A DNA stretch of 39,369 nt from an uncultured Roseibacillus sp. Its GTDB lineage: Bacteria; Verrucomicrobiota; Verrucomicrobiia; Verrucomicrobiales; Akkermansiaceae. The notes under the pieces are model-generated. The model was not told the origin of the DNA, did not search any database, and saw nothing but the letters and a program-made list of their open reading frames with translations. The translations under genes and the position numbers were made by a program. This document shows, piece after piece, positions 8,848 to 16,769 of this stretch; the stretch's first letter is position 1, and each line of letters starts with the position of its first letter. The stretch covers positions 1 through 39,369 of the forward strand of contig CALFBF010000155.1 of assembly GCA_937949965.1 (NCBI GenBank). Reading direction: 5' to 3'.

Positions 8848-9870
8848 TTATTGACCAAGGGCCGCAGTCCAACCGATGGACGCCAAGCCAATCAGGAAGA
8901 AAAGCCCCAGTGCTAACCAGATGATGAAGCGAGTCTTCATGATTGTGGAATAAAGGAAGAGAAGCTTCACGTCCATCATTGGGCCAAAAACGAGGAAGGC
9001 GAGTCGAGCTGCCGTGCGGGCTGCTGCCGGTGGTGCGAGGGTTGCGGCGATAAAGGCGTCGGAGGTGCTGCAAAGGCTGAGAAGGAAGGCGAGGAGCATG
9101 AAGGCTGCTGTCTGTCCAAAGACAGAGCCTTCCATGGATTCCAGCCATTCTGCTCCCGGTGCGATACCAACGTTGAAAAGAGCGGTAATAATGACTCCGA
9201 TCGTGAAGTAAACGCCCACGTCAGTGAAGTCTTTGAGGGCCGCTCGCATGGCAAGAATCAGCCGGTTTTCTCCCTCGTATTTACTTTCATCTCTCGCATC
9301 GTGATCGTGATGGCAGGGACCCGTGCTGCCACAGTCGTGGTGATGTTCATGATCGTCTTCGTGAGAGGCAGAAGACTCTGAGGAGGGTAGAACAGTGCTT
9401 TTGAGGATTCGTTCTATCGGGAACCGAAGTACAATCAGCCCCACAGTTACGGCGGCAAGATAGCCCAAGAGAACGCGAGAGAAGGTGAAAAATTCTGCTC
9501 GATCAGCCCAAGTCTCAAAATCAGGGAAAGCATTCCATGTGGAGAAAATGGTGATAGGATTGACGATGGGCGCTGCCAGCATATAGGCAAAGGCGCAGCT
9601 GACGGGCAGTCCTTTGGAGACCAAGCGACGAATGACAGGCACAACGGCGCATTCACAGACCGGTAGTAGGAGCCCCAGTAATCCTGAAACAAGAATCGCT
9701 GCCGTCTTATTACGAGGAAGCATACGCTCCATAGCACCTGTGGGGAGGTAAATCCCCAAGAACCCGGAGAGCAAAGTCCCTAACAGGATGAAGGGGGCCC
9801 CTTCAAAAAGAATCGATTTAAAGGCGATGGAAAAATTAACAAAATCATCCGGGGACACGCGGGAGAGCAA
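8848..9870 (-). CDS. Permease of the DUF318/ArsP family (PF03773 type)
   Basis: 340-residue integral membrane protein with about eight hydrophobic segments in two halves separated by a hydrophilic loop. The first half shows the family motif LLPVCECAVVPVIRRL (Cys72, Cys74) followed by AAPIVNPITIFSTW. The loop at about 168-195 is very rich in His and Asp with two Cys (HEDDHEHHHDCGSTGPC), a likely metal-binding stretch on the cytoplasmic side. Relatives export organoarsenicals or are uncharacterised. The start is a TTG at 9870; an internal GTG at 9858 is an alternative. It is divergent from the Sec-containing HMA protein, with 195 bases between the starts, so the two may share control and handle the same soft metal or metalloid. 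Substrate is inference. Confidence 0.85.
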   Translation of the reverse strand: MLSRVSPDDFVNFSIAFKSILFEGAPFILLGTLLSGFLGIYLPTGAMERMLPRNKTAAILVSGLLGLLLPVCECAVVPVIRRLVSKGLPVSCAFAYMLAAPIVNPITIFSTWNAFPDFETWADRAEFFTFSRVLLGYLAAVTVGLIVLRFPIERILKSTVLPSSESSASHEDDHEHHHDCGSTGPCHHDHDARDESKYEGENRLILAMRAALKDFTDVGVYFTIGVIITALFNVGIAPGAEWLESMEGSVFGQTAAFMLLAFLLSLCSTSDAFIAATLAPPAAARTAARLAFLVFGPMMDVKLLFLYSTIMKTRFIIWLALGLFFLIGLASIGWTAALGQ

Positions 9871-10065
9871 AGCAAAAAACCGAGTTAGGAGGCCAGCTTT
9901 TTAGAGAATCATTCCGAATGGCTGTTAGATTTCAGGAAACATTTTTCATCTCTTTGTTTGTTTAGTGATTTTTATTTTCAAGGCGTCCACACTTAGATCA
10001 TTTCAATGGTTGCGGCGGGAGATGCTTGTGCTAGCGTCGAAGTGCCCGTGAAGGGCATTGTTAAC

Positions 10066-10644
10066 ATGAAACTCAAATTCGTATTCGCGATGATGGCTGC
10101 TGGCGGTCTCTTTGTTGCGCCTGCTCTTGCTGATCATCACGCTGATGACAAGAAGGCTGCAATGGAAGCTAAAGCAGAAGACTCGGTAGCTGCCTACGTG
10201 GTAGCTGCTAGTGGTGGTGGTTGAGGTGCTGCAAAAAAGGTCAGTTCGGCCTTAGGAACCCAATCTGGAGTTGCAACCGTTATTCTCTCAGGGCTTCGCG
10301 CTACTGTGATTATGGAGGACGGCTCAAGCCTTAGTGAAGCACAAGTGAAGTCTGCTATTGAGAGCAAAGGCATGACCTTTGTTTCCATGGAAAAAGCGGA
10401 ACTTACCCGTCCAAAGGCTGCTTATGAACTTGCCGTTACTGGCGCGACGTGAGCGATCAAAAACGACAAAGCCCGTGCGGCTTTGGAAAAAATCGAAGGA
10501 GTGAGCGGAGCTTATGTCAATAACGACATTGCGCTTCACTTCTCGGAAGATACTGAACTCGATGAGAAAGCTGTTGCAGCTGCGATCAAAGAGTTTGGAA
10601 TGAAAGTCAAAGGCTCCAAGAAAGTCGAAGAACTTCCATTCTAA
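10066..10644 (+). CDS. Candidate selenoprotein: exported protein with two HMA domains, each with Sec for Cys
   Basis: The frame runs from ATG 10066 to TAA 10642-10644 (192 residues) if two UGA codons, 10222-10224 and 10450-10452, are decoded as selenocysteine (residues 53 and 129). A signal peptide (1-22, ending APALA) is followed by two domains with the HMA beta-alpha-beta-beta-alpha-beta pattern. In domain 1 Sec sits in SGGGUGAAKKV; in domain 2 in VTGATUAIKND, followed by ARAALEKIEGVSGAYVN, very like the HMA helix and second strand. Sec takes the place of the first Cys of GMxCxxC; the second Cys is absent in both. The Sec residues are 76 apart, one HMA repeat. Hairpins resembling bacterial SECIS elements follow both UGAs. 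A weak ribosome site (AAGGG, 10051) precedes the start; an upstream ATG at 10006 would bury the signal peptide. Likely a periplasmic soft-metal binder. No sel genes lie in the window. A pseudogene is the alternative, but two disabling changes at equivalent positions, both UGA, are unlikely. Confidence 0.85.
10225..10260 (+). promoter_or_regulatory. Candidate bacterial SECIS element after the first UGA
   Basis: Directly after UGA 10222-10224. The upper stem is AAGGUC (10237-10242) with GGCCUU (10248-10253), six pairs including one U-G. The loop AGUUC starts 18 bases after the UGA and has G-U at positions 2-3. A lower stem GGUGCU (10225-10230) with GGAACC (10255-10260) pairs with one G-A mismatch, and the 5' side carries an unpaired GCAAA. 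Loop G and UGA-to-loop distance agree with the described bacterial SECIS model bound by SelB. Confidence 0.7.
10467..10485 (+). promoter_or_regulatory. Candidate bacterial SECIS element after the second UGA
   Basis: Perfect 7-bp stem CAAAGCC (10467-10473) with GGCUUUG (10479-10485), closing a five-base loop CGUGC. The loop begins 21 bases after UGA 10450-10452. Loop size and the G-U at positions 2-3 match the hairpin after the first UGA, although the primary sequences differ. Confidence 0.7.
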
Positions 10645-10669
10645 TTATTTGGGAACAACTTTCTGACAG

Positions 10670-10706
10670 TGGGCTCGTTGCTTTGTGCGACGAGCCCATT
10701 TTTTTT
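10670..10706 (+). terminator. Rho-independent terminator after the Sec-HMA gene
   Basis: Perfect 9-bp stem TGGGCTCGT (10670-10678) with ACGAGCCCA (10690-10698), loop of 11 bases, followed by eight T (10699-10706). It lies 26 bases after the TAA at 10642, which supports that TAA, not either UGA, as the true end of the gene. Confidence 0.93.
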
Positions 10707-10721
10707 GAACGAAGAAGTTCT

Positions 10722-12128
10722 TTACGGTTTCTTGGTGGTTGAAGCCTGTGGAGGGTCGGAAGCTTTATCCATAATGAGGGCGACTTTTTCGAGGACTTGA
10801 GAGAATTCCTCCCGTTTGGCGAGGTCATCACTCTCTGTTGGATCGTTTTCGAGATCGTAGAGTTCGAGGTCTTGACCAGCACGTTGATGGGCTTTCCAAT
10901 TTTCAAACCGTAATGCTCGCGAGTGTATGCTGAAATCACGATTTGCGAATTCGATGTAGAGATAGTCGTGCTTCTCCTGTTTACCACTCTGGGTGAGAGT
11001 CGGTAGGAGCGAGAGCCCGGTGTTTTGGGCGGGGATGTTTTGTCCTACTAAGTTGGAAAAGGTGGGGAGAAGATCGTGGAACCCACTGAGATGATTGCTC
11101 GTGCTTTTTGCGGGAATCTTTCCCGGCCAACGAGCGAGGAAGGGGGAGCGGATTCCTCCTTCATGCATATCACGCTTGTGCCCACGGAGTCCTGCAGTGG
11201 AGTTCCAAAATTGATATTCGTGACCACCCTCTAGGGCGGGACCATTATCACTGGCGAACATGACGATAGTATCGTCTGCGATACCTAAATCTTCGAGTAG
11301 TTTTAGGATAGAGCCTACTTCATTGTCTAGGTGTTCCATCATGGCAGCAAAGCCAGCAATGGGGTTGATGACGTCCGGGGTTGGTTGGTATTCGTCTTTT
11401 TCAGAATAAGTCGAGGTATATTTGCCAATCTTGCTATCATGTTCGGGGTATTTGAGCCGCCATTTCATGTGCAGTTCTGGCGGCGCATGCATGGCGGCGT
11501 GGGGGATTGCAGTCGGAATATAACAGAAGAATGGTTCTTTGTTTTTGGCATTTTCGGAGATGAAATCACGGGCTCCTTTCATGAGGAGAGTGCTGAGGTA
11601 AGTTCCTGTTTCGAGGGGGATTTCTTGTCCGTTATGGATGTAACTAGTGGGATAGTAGGTATGAGCAATTTTTTGGTTTTTCCATCCTATGAACTCGTCG
11701 AAACCATGAGTAGAGGGGAGTTCTGCTCGGGAAGCGTTAGTTTGTCCCAAGCCCCATTTGCCAAAGGCTCCGGTGCGGTAACCCGCCGCTTTGAAGACCT
11801 CGGGAAGAACAGTTAATTCTTCGGGTAGTGCGGCGAGTTCTTCATCCCCCATGTTGCCGCGGAGATAGCATTTTCCTGATTCTACGCCTGTCATGAGGAC
11901 GGCCCGTGATGGTGAACAGACGGTGTTGCCGGAGTAATGGTTGGTGAATTTCATTCCTTCGTCGGCAAGACGATCAATATTGGGGGTGGAGAACTTTTCT
12001 TGCCCGTAGCAGGACAAGTCTCCGTAGCCAAGATCGTCGGCGAGAATATAAATTACGTTTGGCTTCTTCACTTCAGCAACAAGATGAAGACAGGAAAAGA
12101 AGAGTGGAATCAGCGGTAGTTTCTGCAT
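10722..12128 (-). CDS. Type I sulfatase, exported
   Basis: 468 residues from ATG 12128. The start was chosen because it opens a signal peptide (QKLPLIPLFFSCLHLVAEV); the frame extends 30 codons further without family similarity. The metal site DDLGYGD (31-37) is present, as is the sulfatase signature CSPSRAVLMTG, where Cys71 would be converted to formylglycine by an FGE-type enzyme. The later block FASDNGPALEGG also fits, supplying further metal ligands. The family hydrolyses sulfate esters, often on algal polysaccharides in marine Verrucomicrobiota. The particular substrate is unknown. It follows the lipoprotein hydrolase gene by 114 bases on the same strand. The Sec-HMA terminator lies just beyond its stop, between the convergent genes. 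Confidence 0.92.
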   Translation of the reverse strand: MQKLPLIPLFFSCLHLVAEVKKPNVIYILADDLGYGDLSCYGQEKFSTPNIDRLADEGMKFTNHYSGNTVCSPSRAVLMTGVESGKCYLRGNMGDEELAALPEELTVLPEVFKAAGYRTGAFGKWGLGQTNASRAELPSTHGFDEFIGWKNQKIAHTYYPTSYIHNGQEIPLETGTYLSTLLMKGARDFISENAKNKEPFFCYIPTAIPHAAMHAPPELHMKWRLKYPEHDSKIGKYTSTYSEKDEYQPTPDVINPIAGFAAMMEHLDNEVGSILKLLEDLGIADDTIVMFASDNGPALEGGHEYQFWNSTAGLRGHKRDMHEGGIRSPFLARWPGKIPAKSTSNHLSGFHDLLPTFSNLVGQNIPAQNTGLSLLPTLTQSGKQEKHDYLYIEFANRDFSIHSRALRFENWKAHQRAGQDLELYDLENDPTESDDLAKREEFSQVLEKVALIMDKASDPPQASTTKKP

Positions 12129-12242
12129 AAGGAAATTTGGGTGTTGTAAGGCTTTGAAAAGCTTGTTTGGTCTCTTTTTAAACAAGATAATTGTTCTCAG
12201 GCGAAAGAGAAGTTTCAAAGTTCGTGATTATGTTTTTAGAAA

Positions 12243-13673
12243 TTATCTCAGCAGTCCGATGACTACGGTAGCTGTTTTTTTACTGTGAATGAGCCAATGG
12301 GTTCCTCGAATAACCGTCTCACTATTAGCCCGGGAGAGTCGAGCTGATTTATAAGGGACGACCCAGTCTCCGAATCCAGCTTTAGTGCCAGTTAGGGTTG
12401 CGACTATATTGTGAAGTTCAACTCCTTTTCTAACTGGCATCTCATTGAGAGCTTGGAGTGCGACGCTATCAGAACGCAGACCAGTGACGGATTGGACGCG
12501 GCCGTTGAGCAGATCCATTCCATGTTTAGTGAGAGCTTCTTCGGGAAGTTGTTCTTTACCTTGTGAGGGATTGGTTTTGTTACGGAGGATATTGGCGGGC
12601 TTACGAATTAAGCCTTTTGCAAGCCAAGAGAGAGGACCTCTTGCGAGTCCAGAACCTTGGTTGGGAGTCGCTAAAAAGATAATCTTTTTGGGTTCAGTAA
12701 GTGGTTTGAAGAGAAATTGTTGGCGAAGGCGTTTTTTTTGTTCGTGAGGATAATTCACTTTTGAGAGAGACTGCGTGAAATACTGCTGATAAAGTCGTTC
12801 GGACTGTTCAGAAACTGAGAGTCGGCTAATGAGGCCGCCCATGGAATGGGCAATGAGAGTGGTTTCTTGTCGAAGGGGTCGATCATTTTTATCAGGATCG
12901 AGGGCTTGAGTAAGGGCGCGGAAGTCGCTTCGGAAATGGGCTGCGCTAATTACCCAAGGGTCTCCAGAGGGATAGAAGTAGTACCAAAATTGGTAACGAT
13001 CCCAGAGATCTTCTTCAGCAGCGATGCGAGCAGCTAGCTTTTTAAAGTCGAAAGGAGTTGAAAGTAATCCGTGGATAAAGATGAGAGGAATCTTTTCAGG
13101 ATTATACTCGGTGGCGAGGTAGAAACCACGACGATTACTCCACTTAGTAGGATTAATGAGGGAAAAAAAGCTTGCGAGAGGAGAGTCTTCTTTATGCTCC
13201 GCGTAGTCGAAGGAGAGTTCATGATTTTGCGCAAGAGAATAGCCGTCTAACTGTTTCTGATCTCGGAAGTCAAAGGCAGTGAGAGTGACGCTGCCATCTT
13301 TTTCGCTCCGCCCAACTAAGGTGCCAGGCTGGCTTGTGAACTGCCAAGCGGTCTCTGTAATCGGTTTTCCGGAAGGAGAGTCCTTATGGTGTAACATGGC
13401 CACCGTTCCTAGGTGTTTCTTGTTGTTATCATCTTTGGCGAAATCTCGAGCGGGGGTCAGGGTCGAGATTTGTTGAATCGCGGGGTGGCGATTAAGAAGT
13501 CGGATGGGACGTCCCGAGACTTCAGCTGGATATCCCTTTGCGCTCCAGTGCTCCACGAGCTTGCGAGTCAGGCGTTGTGGTAGATAGCCAGTTTCACTCG
13601 GTAGTTCGGGTGCTCGCGGGACCGAGCTGCACGCTCCTAGAAAAATCGTGAAGAGGAGAAGAAGCGTGCGCAT
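12243..13673 (-). CDS. Lipoprotein alpha/beta hydrolase (lipase/esterase-like)
   Basis: 476 residues with a lipoprotein signal peptide; the lipobox LGAC places the lipidated Cys at 15. The hydrolase domain starts near residue 195 with IPLIFIHGLLSTPFDF (oxyanion HG at 201-202). The nucleophile elbow is LIAHSMGGLISRL (Ser277), a lipase-type motif, and a plausible catalytic His is in RGTHWLIHS near the C-terminus. The N-terminal 190 residues are not recognisable to me. The protein is expected to sit on the membrane facing the periplasm or cell surface. It is upstream of the sulfatase on the same strand. A link to polysaccharide or lipid breakdown is inferred. Confidence 0.83.
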   Translation of the reverse strand: MRTLLLLFTIFLGACSSVPRAPELPSETGYLPQRLTRKLVEHWSAKGYPAEVSGRPIRLLNRHPAIQQISTLTPARDFAKDDNNKKHLGTVAMLHHKDSPSGKPITETAWQFTSQPGTLVGRSEKDGSVTLTAFDFRDQKQLDGYSLAQNHELSFDYAEHKEDSPLASFFSLINPTKWSNRRGFYLATEYNPEKIPLIFIHGLLSTPFDFKKLAARIAAEEDLWDRYQFWYYFYPSGDPWVISAAHFRSDFRALTQALDPDKNDRPLRQETTLIAHSMGGLISRLSVSEQSERLYQQYFTQSLSKVNYPHEQKKRLRQQFLFKPLTEPKKIIFLATPNQGSGLARGPLSWLAKGLIRKPANILRNKTNPSQGKEQLPEEALTKHGMDLLNGRVQSVTGLRSDSVALQALNEMPVRKGVELHNIVATLTGTKAGFGDWVVPYKSARLSRANSETVIRGTHWLIHSKKTATVVIGLLR

Positions 13674-13715
13674 GGTTCCCTGGCAAATTTTTGAAGTGGT
13701 GCTCTGGATGGATTG

Positions 13716-13736
13716 TTCGGGAAGAGCGAGCCCGAA
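13716..13736. terminator. Possible short hairpin after the oxidoreductase gene
   Basis: TTCGGG (13716-13721) pairs with CCCGAA (13731-13736) around a 9-base loop, just past the 3' end of the Gfo/Idh/MocA gene on the minus strand. No U-run follows, so it is at best a weak terminator. Confidence 0.25.
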
Positions 13737-13744
13737 GGGGGAAG

Positions 13745-14788
13745 TTACAGTGTGATCTTTTTACCGTCGTTTTGCGCGCTTTCGTAGATGGCACGAATAA
13801 CGGCAACGGATTTGCGTGCTTCCGCAGCGGAGGTGCTGGGGTCGCGTCCTTCCGCAATGGCCTGCACTATTTCTTCGAAGTTACGCTGATGCTGGTAGAA
13901 GTTGATTGCAGAAGGATCATTCGCTCCCAAGCCTGCTTCCTGGCCCTTCATGTGTTTCGAGAGAATCTGGGTATCAATAGGCTCTTCTTTCATGAAGTCC
14001 CAGATCTCGAAGGCTTCATCTGCTAAGAAGACCGACCCTTCCGTACCAGCAAGTTGCACGCGAGCGGGGTGCCCGTCCTTTGACCAAGTGCAGGTTGAGG
14101 CTTCGATCACGCCGCGAGCACCGTTCTCAAATTCGACAATCGCGACACAGTGATCCTCCACTTCGATGTTCTCGTGTGCGAGGAGGGCGGTATTAGCTTG
14201 CACCGATTTGATAGGACCTGCGAGGTGCAAGAGCGCATCCACGGTGTGGATAGATTGATTCATGAGGGCTCCGCCACCGTCAAGAGCCCAGGTGCCACGC
14301 CAACCTGCTGAGTCATAGTAGGCTTGATCGCGATACCACTTGATGTAGGCAGAAGCCGAGGTGAGTTGCCCGAAGCGGCCTCCTTCGACTGCTGCTTTGA
14401 AGGCGTCCATCCCAGGGTGGAAGCGACGATTCAGCACCGCAGCGAGTGTCCTGCCATTGGCCTTGGCGGCGGCCATAAGTTCATCACAGCGTTCGGTAGT
14501 GACCTCAAGTGGCTTCTCCACGATGGCGTGTTTACCTGCATTAAGCGCGGCGAGAGTGGGGTCGAGGTGTGCGCCGCTAGGAGTGCCGACAGTTACGATT
14601 TCTAATTCAGAATCCGCGAGGAAGTCTTCCATGTTAGAGAAGCCTTTGGCGCCATACTCGGAAGCAAGTTTATCCGCTCGTTCTTGATTGAGATCAAAAA
14701 CCGAGTGGAGAGAGCCGCCTTCCATGGCGGTGATCGCTTTGGCGTGAAAGTGGCCGATCATGCCGGCTCCAATGATTCCGAATTTCAT
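13745..14788 (-). CDS. Gfo/Idh/MocA family oxidoreductase
   Basis: 347-residue NAD(P)-dependent oxidoreductase. The N-terminal Rossmann fold is clear (MKFGIIGAGMIGHFHAKAI), followed by the conserved EKPLEVTTERCDELM segment in which the Lys helps catalysis, and NRRFHPGMDAFK. The C-terminal domain contains GWRGTWALDGGGALMNQSIH, ending in a conserved His-containing helix typical of sugar dehydrogenases of this family. The likely substrates are sugars or inositols; which one cannot be read. No signal peptide, so cytoplasmic. It lies upstream of the lipoprotein hydrolase on the same strand with a 71-base gap, compatible with a loose carbohydrate-use cluster together with the sulfatase. Confidence 0.92.
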   Translation of the reverse strand: MKFGIIGAGMIGHFHAKAITAMEGGSLHSVFDLNQERADKLASEYGAKGFSNMEDFLADSELEIVTVGTPSGAHLDPTLAALNAGKHAIVEKPLEVTTERCDELMAAAKANGRTLAAVLNRRFHPGMDAFKAAVEGGRFGQLTSASAYIKWYRDQAYYDSAGWRGTWALDGGGALMNQSIHTVDALLHLAGPIKSVQANTALLAHENIEVEDHCVAIVEFENGARGVIEASTCTWSKDGHPARVQLAGTEGSVFLADEAFEIWDFMKEEPIDTQILSKHMKGQEAGLGANDPSAINFYQHQRNFEEIVQAIAEGRDPSTSAAEARKSVAVIRAIYESAQNDGKKITL

Positions 14789-14866
14789 AATATAAGAGAG
14801 TTAAAGCGGTTCCCGGTTGGTTTGACAAGTCACCGCGTTAGAACAACTACGCGAGAGATAATTGTT

Positions 14867-16666
14867 TTAGTCACCTGATTTGAGGACTTTGATAAAGGCA
14901 TCTTGCGGGATGTTGACCTTTCCGAAGGCTTTCATCTTGGCTTTACCTTTTTTCTGTTTTTCTAACAGTTTACGCTTTCGTGAAATATCACCACCGTAAC
15001 ATTTTGCGGTTACGTTCTTACGCATTGCGCTGATCGACTCGCGGGCGATGATGCTACCTCCAATCGCGGCTTGGATCGCGACTACGAACATTTGTTGCGG
15101 GATCACTTCCTTTAGCTTTTCGGCCAGCTCGCGGCCGCGTGCTTGCGCTTTGTCACGGTGGACGATGGTGGAGAAAGCTTCTACAGGTTCTCCCGCGATC
15201 AGCATGTCCATCTTGACCATGTTAGCGGCGCGATAGCCAGCGTGCTCGTAGTCCATGGAGCCGTATCCTCGCGTCATCGACTTGAGGCGATCGTTGAAGT
15301 CAACCAGGATATCAGCCAATGGCACGGTGCCCGTGAGCATCACGCGGAACTCATCAATAGTCTCCGTGTTTTCTAACTCCCCTCGTTTTTCCATAATTAA
15401 CTGCATCGCATCCCCGATGTAGTCACCAGGCAACATGATGAAGATACGCACCATCGGTTCCCGGATTTGTTCAATGACTTGCTGTTCAGGAAGGAAGGAG
15501 GGGTTGTCCACAATGAGCTCTTCGCCATCTGTCTTGGTGACTTCGTAGATTACGGAAGGATAAGTCGAGATGACATCCATGTCGAACTCACGGCGTAAGC
15601 GCTCTTGGATAATCTCCATGTGCAGGAGACCGAGGAAGCCACAACGGAATCCAAAGCCCAATGCAGTAGAGCTTTCGTTTTGGAAGGTGAAGGCGGCGTC
15701 GTTAATCTGCAGCTTACCCATCGCCACTTTGAGCGATTCGTAATCCGAGGTATCGATAGGATAAATCCCGGAGAAAACCATGGGGCGGATTTCCTTAAAG
15801 CCAGGGAGAGGCTCGGGGCAGGACTTGTCCTTGTGGGTGATGGTGTCGCCGATTTTGATCTCAGCGGTAGTTTTCATGTTCGCAATCAGGTAGCCCACGT
15901 CCCCAGCACCTAGACTATCTCTTTTGCTCATGCCGGGGGTGAAAACTCCGGTCTCCTTCACTTCATAGCTGTTGTCCGTGTGGAAGAGCTTGATGCGGTC
16001 GCCTTTTTTGACGCTGCCAGACATCACTCGGACGTAGGAGATCACTCCTCGATAGGCATCGTAGAGGCTGTCAAAGACGGAGGCTCGCAGGAGTCCGTCT
16101 TCGCTATCCTCTGGCGGAGGCACGAGCTCGATAACCGCTTCCAGAATATCCTGAATGCCGATGCCTTGCTTGGCAGAGCAGGGGATCGCAGTCTCACCGG
16201 GGATGGCAAGAATGTCTTCGATTTGCTGTCGACATTTGTCGACATCCGCAGCGGGAAGATCGATTTTGTTCAGGACAGGTACGATGGCCAGATCCTGATC
16301 GAGGGCCAGATTGACATTGGCCATGGTCTGCGCCTCAACCCCTTGGGCGGCATCAATGATCAGGATGGCGCCTTCGCATGCCGCCAAGCTACGAGAGACC
16401 TCGTAGGAAAAGTCCACGTGTCCCGGAGTGTCCAGCAAGTTGAGCTTGTAGGTCTTCCCATCCTTGGCCTTGTAAGACATTGTGACGGGGTGGGATTTGA
16501 TAGTGATTCCTTTCTCCCGCTCCAGATCCATGGCATCGAGGAGCTGCGCTTTGGCATCGCGCTCGGCAACGGTTTGCGTGAACTCTAGGAGGCGGTCCGA
16601 GAGCGTGGTCTTCCCGTGGTCGATGTGTGCGATGATGGAGAAGTTACGAGTCAGACGAGTATCCAT
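14867..16666 (-). CDS. lepA: Translation elongation factor 4 (LepA)
   Basis: EF4/LepA, a translational GTPase that acts on ribosomes. The protein is 599 residues, the normal length, when started at ATG 16666 (MDTRLTRNFSIIAHIDHGKT); a longer frame adds 54 unrelated residues. G-domain motifs: P-loop AHIDHGKT (13-20), DTPGHVDF, NKIDLP, and the switch-region sequence DLEREKGITIKSH. The LepA-specific C-terminal domain ends in KMKAFGKVNIPQDAFIKVL. It follows the PAS protein gene by 103 bases on the same strand. Confidence 0.97.
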   Translation of the reverse strand: MDTRLTRNFSIIAHIDHGKTTLSDRLLEFTQTVAERDAKAQLLDAMDLEREKGITIKSHPVTMSYKAKDGKTYKLNLLDTPGHVDFSYEVSRSLAACEGAILIIDAAQGVEAQTMANVNLALDQDLAIVPVLNKIDLPAADVDKCRQQIEDILAIPGETAIPCSAKQGIGIQDILEAVIELVPPPEDSEDGLLRASVFDSLYDAYRGVISYVRVMSGSVKKGDRIKLFHTDNSYEVKETGVFTPGMSKRDSLGAGDVGYLIANMKTTAEIKIGDTITHKDKSCPEPLPGFKEIRPMVFSGIYPIDTSDYESLKVAMGKLQINDAAFTFQNESSTALGFGFRCGFLGLLHMEIIQERLRREFDMDVISTYPSVIYEVTKTDGEELIVDNPSFLPEQQVIEQIREPMVRIFIMLPGDYIGDAMQLIMEKRGELENTETIDEFRVMLTGTVPLADILVDFNDRLKSMTRGYGSMDYEHAGYRAANMVKMDMLIAGEPVEAFSTIVHRDKAQARGRELAEKLKEVIPQQMFVVAIQAAIGGSIIARESISAMRKNVTAKCYGGDISRKRKLLEKQKKGKAKMKAFGKVNIPQDAFIKVLKSGD

Positions 16667-16769
16667 GGAAATAAGCCCAATGAGGGGGCGAGGGAGACTC
16701 TTGAATCCTGCCGAAAGAGTCAAGACAGGGCTGATGCCATCAGTGAAACAACCCGAAGGAGGAATTAAG

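Noticed and set aside
10006-10224. A 72-codon gene ending at the first UGA
   Set aside because: The signal peptide starts only at 10066, and protein-like sequence continues past the UGA to a UAA backed by a strong terminator. The short product would be little more than a signal peptide and linker.
10066-10644. Sec-HMA gene as an ordinary pseudogene
   Set aside because: Both stops are UGA, both fall at equivalent functional positions, both have SECIS-like hairpins, and no frameshift or other damage is present. Not fully excluded until sel genes are confirmed.
11331-11816. 161-codon plus-strand frame
   Set aside because: It is antisense to the sulfatase coding sequence.
15980-16588. 202-codon plus-strand frame inside lepA
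   Set aside because: It is the antisense shadow of the highly conserved LepA G-domain.
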